Below are positions 24,026 to 28,878 of a DNA stretch of 28,878 nucleotides, piece by piece (position 1 is the stretch's first letter; each line of letters starts with the position of its first letter). The position numbers were made by a program, and so were the translations under genes. The notes below the pieces were generated by a model, which was not told where the DNA came from, did not search any database, and was given only the letters and a program-made list of their open reading frames with translations. Source of the stretch: Candidatus Nanopelagicales bacterium (lineage in GTDB: Bacteria > Actinomycetota > Actinomycetes > S36-B12). Location: positions 1-28,878 of the forward strand of contig JAURQC010000047.1 of assembly GCA_030836325.1 (NCBI GenBank), in the 5' to 3' direction.

Positions 24026-24871
24026 TCAGCCCTCCTGTCCGGCTGGCGCTGTTTCAACGGGCGCTGCATCGGCTGATGCATCTGCAGCGTCAGCGACCGC
24101 TTCTGCGGAAACCTCAGCGGCAGCCGCCGGGGCTCCTTCGTCATCACGACGGGCGCGACGGGGACGTTCGGGGCGCGCCCGTTGTCCACTGAGTCGAGCG
24201 GCAGCGGCCGCCGCCTCACGCTCAGCGCGCGAACCCAGAGCCTCGCCCTTGTAAATCCAAACCTTGACTCCGATGCGACCGAACGTGGTACGCGCCTCGT
24301 AAAAGCCGTAGTCGATATCCGCACGAAGCGTGTGCAGCGGCACCCGTCCCTCGCGGTAGAACTCCGTGCGCGACATCTCGGCACCACCGAGGCGACCGGA
24401 TACCTGCACCCGAATGCCCTTGGCGCCGGCCTTCATCGCACTCTGCATTCCCTTGCGCATGGCGCGTCGGAACGACACACGACTGGAGAGCTGCTCGGCA
24501 ATACCCTGGGCGACCAATTGCGCTTCGATCTCGGGGTTCTTGACCTCAAGGATGTTCAGCTGCACCTGCTTGCCGGTCAACTTCTCGAGGTCCCCGCGGA
24601 TGCGGTCGGCCTCGGCGCCACGACGGCCGATCACGATGCCCGGGCGAGCAGTGTGAATGTCTACACGGACCCGCTCACGGGTGCGCTCAATCTCAACCTT
24701 GGCGATGCCCGCCCGCTCCATGCCTTGGCTGAGCAACTTACGGATCTTGACGTCCTCCTCGACGTAGTCGCGGTATCGCTGACCCTTCTTGACGTCGTCG
24801 GCGAACCAGCGAGAGGTGAAGTCGGTCGTCACGCCCAGCCGGAAGCCGTGCGGGTTTACTTTCTGTCCCAC
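24026..24871 (-). CDS. rpsC: 30S ribosomal protein uS3 with Ala/acidic C-terminal extension
   Basis: uS3 is at the mRNA entry channel of the 30S head. The N-terminal KH domain has the motif [15 protein letters not shown] (78-92), and the C-terminal domain ends around residue 210 with [12 protein letters not shown] further 70 residues form a low-complexity Arg/Pro then Ala/Glu/Asp-rich tail, beyond the E. coli length of 233; actinobacterial uS3 often has such a tail. The start is GTG 24871, 2 bases after rplV. Confidence 0.98.
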   Translation of the reverse strand: MGQKVNPHGFRLGVTTDFTSRWFADDVKKGQRYRDYVEEDVKIRKLLSQGMERAGIAKVEIERTRERVRVDIHTARPGIVIGRRGAEADRIRGDLEKLTGKQVQLNILEVKNPEIEAQLVAQGIAEQLSSRVSFRRAMRKGMQSAMKAGAKGIRVQVSGRLGGAEMSRTEFYREGRVPLHTLRADIDYGFYEARTTFGRIGVKVWIYKGEALGSRAEREAAAAAARLSGQRARPERPRRARRDDEGAPAAAAEVSAEAVADAADASADAAPVETAPAGQEG

Positions 24872-24873
24872 GA

Positions 24874-25470
24874 TCAGTCCTCTTCCTTCGCGGCGGTCGT
24901 CTTCTTGGCAGTCTTCTTCGCAGTCGTCTTCTTCGCAGTCGACTTCTTAGCCGTCGACTTCTCCGCAGTCGACTTCTTAGCCGTCGACTTCTTCGCAGTC
25001 GACTTCTTAGCCGTCGACTTCTTCGCAGTCGACTCTTGGGAAGTCTCGCTCGCCGACCCCGCCGCGGTGTCTTCGGTGACCGGTGCCGGAGCGGAGGCGG
25101 CCTTGGCCTTCGGTGCCGGGACCGCCTCGACCACAGCGGTACCGTCGGAGACGATCACCGTGATGTGGCTGGTGCGCTTGCCGACCCGGTAGGCGCGTCC
25201 CTGGGCCCGCGGCCGAATGCGCTTGAGGGTCGGACCCTCGTCGACAAACGCCTGGGCGACCACCAGGTCACGAGAGTCCATCCCGTGATTGTTGGTGGCG
25301 TTGGCAACTGCGCTGGCAAGCACCTTGCCCACGGGTTCACTCGCCGCTTGCGGCGCGAACCGCAGCACGTCCTGGGCGTCGCTGGCCTGCATCCCGCGGA
25401 TGAGGTCGATGACCCGGCGTGCCTTCATGGGCGTGACGCGGACGTACCGCGCTTGGGCCCTGGCTTCCAT
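24874..25470 (-). CDS. rplV: 50S ribosomal protein uL22 with Lys-rich pentapeptide-repeat tail
   Basis: uL22 lines the exit tunnel with its beta-hairpin loop. Residues 1-115 are the normal protein ([25 protein letters not shown], then [29 protein letters not shown]). The rest, to residue 198, is an extension: an Ala/Pro linker, then about ten copies of a pentad of the STAKK type (S147 onward, variants STAEK, TTAKK), ending KEED. The tail resembles histone H1-like or mycobacterial nucleoid-protein Lys/Ala repeats in composition. ATG 25470 follows rpsS after 69 bases, and rpsC follows. Confidence 0.97.
   Translation of the reverse strand: MEARAQARYVRVTPMKARRVIDLIRGMQASDAQDVLRFAPQAASEPVGKVLASAVANATNNHGMDSRDLVVAQAFVDEGPTLKRIRPRAQGRAYRVGKRTSHITVIVSDGTAVVEAVPAPKAKAASAPAPVTEDTAAGSASETSQESTAKKSTAKKSTAKKSTAKKSTAEKSTAKKSTAKKTTAKKTAKKTTAAKEED
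24886..25032. repeat. Tandem 15/30-bp coding repeat in the rplV 3' end
   Basis: The STAKK-type pentads are encoded by 15-bp units that alternate in synonymous codons (GCC or GCA on the plus-strand reading next to GTCGAC), giving a higher-order period of 30 bp over much of the array. Many units contain GTCGAC. The nearly identical DNA, rather than only identical protein, suggests recent expansion by slippage or unequal exchange. Unit changes stay in frame, so tail length could vary between strains. Confidence 0.85.
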
Positions 25471-25539
25471 TGCTTTCCCCTTGCTCGCTTGTCGTGTGTT
25501 TCGTTGAGTTGCGTTTGGTGCCCGGTAGACCCGCGCTGC

Positions 25540-25821
25540 CTAGCGGCGCTTGGACTTTCGGTCGTCTTTGATGTGGCCTTTGAAGGTCCGGGTGGGGGCA
25601 AACTCACCGAGTTTGTGTCCCACCATGTTCTCGCTGACGAACACCGGGACGTGCTTGCGTCCGTCGTGCACCGCGATGGTGTGGCCGAGCATGGCCGGCA
25701 CGATCATGGATCGGCGCGACCACGTCTTGATGACGTTCTTAGACCCGGACTCGTTTTGAGCATCGACCTTCTTGATCAAATGCTCGTCGATGAACGGGCC
25801 CTTCTTCAGGCTGCGTGGCAT
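25540..25821 (-). CDS. rpsS: 30S ribosomal protein uS19
   Basis: uS19 is a 30S head protein forming bridge B1a. The 93-residue product is [23 protein letters not shown], then [52 protein letters not shown] with a basic end, a near-consensus sequence of normal length. It lies between rplB (11 bases) and rplV, as in the canonical S10 order. Confidence 0.98.
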   Translation of the reverse strand: MPRSLKKGPFIDEHLIKKVDAQNESGSKNVIKTWSRRSMIVPAMLGHTIAVHDGRKHVPVFVSENMVGHKLGEFAPTRTFKGHIKDDRKSKRR

Positions 25822-25832
25822 CTGCTGATCCC

Positions 25833-26669
25833 CTAGCGCTTCTTGCCGGTCTTGCGGCGGCGGACGATGAACTTGTCGCTGGCCTTCTTGGCCTTGCGGG
25901 TGCGACCCTCGGGACGACCCTTCGGGTTGACCGGGTGACGGCCACCGGAGGTCTTACCCTCGCCACCGCCGTGTGGGTGATCGACCGGGTTCATGGCGAC
26001 ACCACGAACCGTCGGACGCTTGCCCTTCCAGCGCATGCGGCCAGCCTTGCCCCAGTTGATGTTGGACTGCTCGGCATTTCCCACTTCACCGACCGTCGCG
26101 CGTGAGCGGAGGTCGACGTTGCGGATCTCCCCCGAGGGCATACGCAACTGCGCGTAGGGACCGTCCTTGGCGACGAGCTGGACACTCGCACCGGCGGACC
26201 GGGCGATCTTGGCTCCACCACCGGGCTTGATCTCCACAGCGTGGATCACGGTGCCGACCGGAATGTTGCGCAGCGGCAGGTTATTTCCGGGCTTGATGTC
26301 AGCACTTGGACCAGTCTCGACGCGGTCGCCCTGCTTCAGCTTCTCAGGGGCGATGATGTAGCGCTTCTCCCCATCGGCGAAGTGCAAGAGCGCGATGCGT
26401 GCTGTGCGGTTTGGGTCGTACTCGATGTGCGCGACCTTGGCGGGCACGCCGTCCTTGTCCGCTCGCTTGAAGTCGATAAGTCGGTACGCACGCTTGTGGC
26501 CACCGCCCTTGTGGCGAGTGGTGATCTTGCCCGAGTTGTTGCGGCCGCCCGACTTGGATAGGGGGCGCAGCAGCGACTTCTCCGGCTCCGATCGCGTGAT
26601 CTCGACGAAATCGGCAACGCTCGAGCCGCGACGACCGGGGGTCGTGGGCTTGTACCTACGGATTGCCAT
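25833..26669 (-). CDS. rplB: 50S ribosomal protein uL2
   Basis: uL2 is needed for subunit association and peptidyl-transferase activity. The 278-residue protein has [21 protein letters not shown] at the N-terminus, then [26 protein letters not shown]. The C-terminal signature [30 protein letters not shown] contains the conserved His of the active-centre loop. It starts 38 bases after rplW; a small hairpin spans the rplW stop. Confidence 0.98.
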   Translation of the reverse strand: MAIRRYKPTTPGRRGSSVADFVEITRSEPEKSLLRPLSKSGGRNNSGKITTRHKGGGHKRAYRLIDFKRADKDGVPAKVAHIEYDPNRTARIALLHFADGEKRYIIAPEKLKQGDRVETGPSADIKPGNNLPLRNIPVGTVIHAVEIKPGGGAKIARSAGASVQLVAKDGPYAQLRMPSGEIRNVDLRSRATVGEVGNAEQSNINWGKAGRMRWKGKRPTVRGVAMNPVDHPHGGGEGKTSGGRHPVNPKGRPEGRTRKAKKASDKFIVRRRKTGKKR

Positions 26670-26702
26670 GGTGTGTCCGTTCCTTCTTTTCCGTCAGCTC
26701 AC

Positions 26703-26720
26703 GCCGGTCAGGAGACCGGC
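26703..26720 (-). promoter_or_regulatory. Small stem-loop over the rplW stop codon
   Basis: GCCGGT (26703-26708) and ACCGGC (26715-26720) form a perfect 6-bp stem with a 6-base loop, overlapping the last codons of rplW. It is part of a recurring set of CCGGT-core stems at gene junctions in this window. No function can be assigned. Confidence 0.25.
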
Positions 26721-27007
26721 CCTCCGAAGATGTCGATGCGATCGCCGGTTGCGACCGTGACGATGGCGCGCTTGGTTGCCGCACGGCGTCCCCAGCCGTG
26801 TCGCGTCCGCACCCGCTTACCTTCACGGTTGTTGGTGTTCACACCCGTGACCTTCACACCGAAGACCTGCTCGACTGCCAACTTGATCTGCGTCTTGTTG
26901 GCATCGGGGGCGACGATGAACGTGTACTTGTTCTCGTCGAGAAGGCCATAGCTCTTCTCGGAGATGACAGGCGAGATCAAAACGTCCCGCGGGTCCGCGA
27001 TCCTCAT
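26708..27007 (-). CDS. rplW: 50S ribosomal protein uL23
   Basis: uL23 at the tunnel exit docks trigger factor and SRP. The 99-residue product has [60 protein letters not shown] and a basic end. Its ATG overlaps the rplD stop by 4 bases, indicating coupling. Confidence 0.98.
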   Translation of the reverse strand: MRIADPRDVLISPVISEKSYGLLDENKYTFIVAPDANKTQIKLAVEQVFGVKVTGVNTNNREGKRVRTRHGWGRRAATKRAIVTVATGDRIDIFGGPVS

Positions 27008-27678
27008 GCCTCAACCTCGCTTTCCGCGGCGACGGCCTTAGCGCCCCTGCCAGACACCGGTCCAGCGAGAAAAGCGTCGAAGGCGGCCTGGGTGAACACG
27101 ACGCGGTCATTAACCAGGACGTCGTAGGTATTGAGTTGGTCAGGAGCAACGACCATGATCTGCGGCAAATTGCGCAGGCTCAGCCAGGACGACTCCTCGT
27201 CTCGGGTCACGACGGCGAGGAAATCTCCCTCAAGACCAATAGCATTGAGCGCAGCTGCCGCCGCCTTGGTCGATGGCACATCTCCCGCGGCGAACGTGGT
27301 CACAACGTGCACACGGCCGTCACGAGCGCGATCAGACAGCGCACCGCGCAACGCAGCAGCCTTCATCTTCTTGGGTGTGCGCTGGGCGTAGTCGCGCGGC
27401 GTAGGGCCGTGAACCGTGCCGCCGCCGGCGAACTGCGGTGCTCGGGTCGAACCCTGACGGGCGCGGCCAGTGCCCTTTTGCTTATAGGGCTTGCGTCCAC
27501 CGCCGCGCACCTCGGCGCGGGTCTTGGTGTCGTGCGTGCCCTGACGAGCCGCAGCGAGTTGAGCGACGACAACCTGGTGGATCAACGGCACGTTGACCTG
27601 AACGTCGAAAACCTCTGCAGGGAGGTCGACCGAGCCGGACTTCTTGCCAGCCGGATCGAGAACGTCTACCGAAGTCAT
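27004..27678 (-). CDS. rplD: 50S ribosomal protein uL4
   Basis: uL4 has a long loop lining the exit tunnel, and in E. coli represses the S10 operon. The 224-residue product has the conserved tunnel loop [47 protein letters not shown]. It also has [16 protein letters not shown] and a C-terminal [19 protein letters not shown] short extension follows. Four-base overlaps occur at both ends (rplC, rplW). Confidence 0.98.
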   Translation of the reverse strand: MTSVDVLDPAGKKSGSVDLPAEVFDVQVNVPLIHQVVVAQLAAARQGTHDTKTRAEVRGGGRKPYKQKGTGRARQGSTRAPQFAGGGTVHGPTPRDYAQRTPKKMKAAALRGALSDRARDGRVHVVTTFAAGDVPSTKAAAAALNAIGLEGDFLAVVTRDEESSWLSLRNLPQIMVVAPDQLNTYDVLVNDRVVFTQAAFDAFLAGPVSGRGAKAVAAESEVEA

Positions 27679-28337
27679 GCGCTGACCTCCTTCATGGCTT
27701 CCTTGACAGCCGTCGTGATCAGCACGAGGCCACCTTTAGGACCGGGCACTGCGCCCTTGAGCAGAAGCAGTCCCTTCTCGGCATCAACACCGGCGATGGT
27801 CAAATTCTGGGTGGTCTGCTGGTCCGAGCCCATGCGGCCGGCCATGCGCAGACCCTTGAAAACACGCCCGGGGGTGGCGCAGCCACCGATGGAACCCGGC
27901 GAGCGATGCTTGCGCTGCACACCGTGCGAGGCGCGCAGCCCGTGGAAGCCGTGCCGCTTCATGACACCAGCGAAGCCCTTGCCCTTAGTGGTTCCGGTGG
28001 CATCGACTCGTTGGCCCGCTTCGAAGGTGTCGGCCCCGAGTTCTTGACCGAGCGTGTACTCCGAAGCATCGTCGGTACGAAGCTCCACCAGGTGGCGACG
28101 CGGCGTAACCCCGGCCTTCGCGAAGTGACCGCTCATGGGCTTGTTCACCTTGCGGGGGTCGATAGCTCCAAAACCGAGTTGCACGGCGTTGTAGCCGTCG
28201 GTCTCCGGCGTGCGCACCTGGGTGACAACACACGGACCGACCTTGACCACCGTCACGGGGATCACGCGGTTGTTCTCGTCCCAGATCTGCGTCATGCCGA
28301 GCTTGGAGCCCAGCACACCCTTGATCGTCCTAGACAT
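27675..28337 (-). CDS. rplC: 50S ribosomal protein uL3
   Basis: uL3 is an early-assembly protein whose loop reaches the peptidyl-transferase centre. The 220-residue protein has [38 protein letters not shown], and the loop [41 protein letters not shown]. At the position where E. coli uL3 carries the glutamine methylated by PrmB there is Gly (GSIGG), as in other actinobacteria I recall. It follows rpsJ after 12 bases. Confidence 0.98.
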   Translation of the reverse strand: MSRTIKGVLGSKLGMTQIWDENNRVIPVTVVKVGPCVVTQVRTPETDGYNAVQLGFGAIDPRKVNKPMSGHFAKAGVTPRRHLVELRTDDASEYTLGQELGADTFEAGQRVDATGTTKGKGFAGVMKRHGFHGLRASHGVQRKHRSPGSIGGCATPGRVFKGLRMAGRMGSDQQTTQNLTIAGVDAEKGLLLLKGAVPGPKGGLVLITTAVKEAMKEVSA

Positions 28338-28349
28338 GGCCTTTATCCC

Positions 28350-28658
28350 CTACAGCTTGATCTCGATGTCGACACCAGCCGGCAGGTCGAGGCGCATCAG
28401 CGAGTCGACGGTCTTGGGCGTGGGGTCGAGAATGTCGATAAGGCGCTTGTGCGTGCGCATCTCGAAATGCTCACGGCTGTCCTTGTACTTGTGCGGCGAG
28501 CGGATGACGCAGTACACGTTCTTCTCGGTAGGCAGCGGGACCGGCCCGGCAACCTGCGCACCGGTACGCGTGACCGTCTCGACGATCTTCTTCGCCGAGG
28601 AATCGATCACCTCGTGGTCATAGGCCTTGAGCCTGATGCGGATCTTCTGTGCCGCCAT
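28350..28658 (-). CDS. rpsJ: 30S ribosomal protein uS10 (NusE)
   Basis: uS10 is a 30S head protein and also a NusB partner in antitermination. From ATG 28658 the product has 102 residues: [76 protein letters not shown]. The open frame continues upstream through the spacer and the hairpin but has no conserved protein there. It opens the S10 block. GAAGGA lies about 12 bases upstream of the ATG. Confidence 0.98.
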   Translation of the reverse strand: MAAQKIRIRLKAYDHEVIDSSAKKIVETVTRTGAQVAGPVPLPTEKNVYCVIRSPHKYKDSREHFEMRTHKRLIDILDPTPKTVDSLMRLDLPAGVDIEIKL

Positions 28659-28696
28659 GGTGGCTTGCCGTCCTTCTTCTCGTTCTTGCGTCAGTG

Positions 28697-28724
28697 GTTC
28701 GTGCGGGCTTGCTGTTCGTGCGGG
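28697..28724. repeat. Direct repeat GTTCGTGCGGG in the rpsJ leader
   Basis: The 11-mer GTTCGTGCGGG occurs at 28697-28707 and 28714-28724, 17 bases apart, between the tuf terminator and rpsJ. It lies where the S10 promoter or leader must be, so it could be a protein-binding site. No clear -10/-35 pair is visible nearby. Chance duplication cannot be excluded. Confidence 0.35.
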
Positions 28725-28742
28725 TCTTGCAGGTGCTGTGTC

Positions 28743-28777
28743 TCGTGGTGGGCGGTGGGTCTCACCGCCCACCACGA
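28743..28777 (-). terminator. Strong hairpin terminator downstream of tuf
   Basis: A perfect 15-bp inverted repeat (28743-28757 with 28763-28777, GC-rich, 5-base loop) begins 15 bases after the tuf stop. There is no U-run after it on the minus strand, as is common for actinobacterial terminators. It should separate tuf from the S10 block or define the tuf 3' end. Confidence 0.65.
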
Positions 28778-28792
28778 AGCAGCGGGGGGTCC

Positions 28793-28878
28793 TTACTTCA
28801 GGATCTTGGTGACGCGACCGGCACCGACGGTGCGGCCACCCTCACGGATCGCGAAGCGCAGACCCTCGTCCATGGCGA
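28793..28878 (-). CDS. tuf: Elongation factor Tu (partial, C-terminal end only)
   Basis: The last 27 codons before a TAA stop encode an Ala followed by [19 protein letters not shown] and RVTKILK, the invariant end of EF-Tu domain 3. EF-Tu carries aminoacyl-tRNA to the ribosome. The rest of the gene lies beyond the right edge. The tuf-rpsJ adjacency (str operon before S10) is the standard order in actinobacteria. Confidence 0.95.
   Translation of the reverse strand, partial: AMDEGLRFAIREGGRTVGAGRVTKILK

Noticed and set aside
24886..25032. Possible CRISPR array
   Set aside because: The repeat units are contiguous 15/30-bp coding units without unique spacers and stay in the rplV reading frame.
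24182..25192. 336-codon plus-strand open frame with a repeated AVDF-type motif
   Set aside because: It is antisense to rpsC and rplV; the apparent protein repeat is just the complement of the uL22 STAKK repeat.
27136..28047. 303-codon plus-strand open frame
   Set aside because: It is antisense to rplD and rplC, with no conserved features or ribosome-binding site.
28659..28775. N-terminal extension of rpsJ
   Set aside because: The extension is read through the tuf terminator hairpin and leader and has no similarity to uS10, which begins at the [13 protein letters not shown] start.
1..28878. A new defence, mobile or secondary-metabolite system
   Set aside because: No nuclease, integrase, transposase, toxin-antitoxin, synthase or repeat-spacer structure is present; apart from three accessory genes the content is core translation and cell-wall metabolism.

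Overview
The window is a stretch of an actinobacterial (Actinomycetota) chromosome. It carries the conserved ribosomal-protein superoperon and the cell-wall/tRNA-modification genes that usually follow it. The assignment rests on four things: the gene order tuf–S10–spc–alpha–truA–rplM–rpsI–glmM–glmS–nnr–alr–tsaE–tsaB, the short-LID adenylate kinase, the Cys-rich (zinc) forms of uS4, uS14 and bL36, and the high GC content with many GTG starts. I cannot name a genus. Every recognised gene but one is on the minus strand, so transcription runs from high to low coordinates. No gene-free stretch exceeds 300 bases.

Layout in transcription order: the 3' end of tuf (28878-28793); a strong hairpin terminator; the S10 block rpsJ-rplC-rplD-rplW-rplB-rpsS-rplV-rpsC-rplP-rpmC-rpsQ; the spc block rplN-rplX-rplE-rpsN-rpsH-rplF-rplR-rpsE-rpmD-rplO-secY-adk-map; an accessory sulfotransferase gene; infA-rpmJ; the alpha block rpsM-rpsK-rpsD-rpoA-rplQ; truA; a small cupin gene; rplM-rpsI; glmM; then, after the lone plus-strand gene (a DUF389 membrane protein), glmS-nnr-alr-alpha/beta hydrolase-tsaE-tsaB. 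tsaB runs off the left edge.

The genes form one growth-linked supply line: ribosome subunits, RNA polymerase alpha, IF-1, the Sec translocon, N-terminal Met removal, ATP/AMP balance, tRNA pseudouridine, UDP-GlcNAc precursors (GlmS, GlmM), D-alanine (Alr), NAD(P)HX repair (Nnr) and t6A tRNA modification (TsaE, TsaB). Many genes overlap by 1 or 4 bases (TGATG, ATGA, GTGA), indicating translational coupling.

The less ordinary content is: (i) three accessory genes inserted in conserved blocks (sulfotransferase, cupin, DUF389); (ii) a set of perfect GC-rich stem-loops, several built on the same GACCGG/CCGGTC core, at junctions or leaders of the ribosomal blocks; (iii) a lysine-rich pentapeptide repeat tail on uL22 encoded by a 30-bp higher-order DNA repeat, alongside acidic extensions on bL17, RpoA and uS9; (iv) a convergent coding overlap of glmM with the DUF389 gene, and a 37-bp divergent spacer in which glmS looks leaderless. 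I found no CRISPR array, tRNA, rRNA, insertion sequence, phage gene or clearly new multi-gene system.
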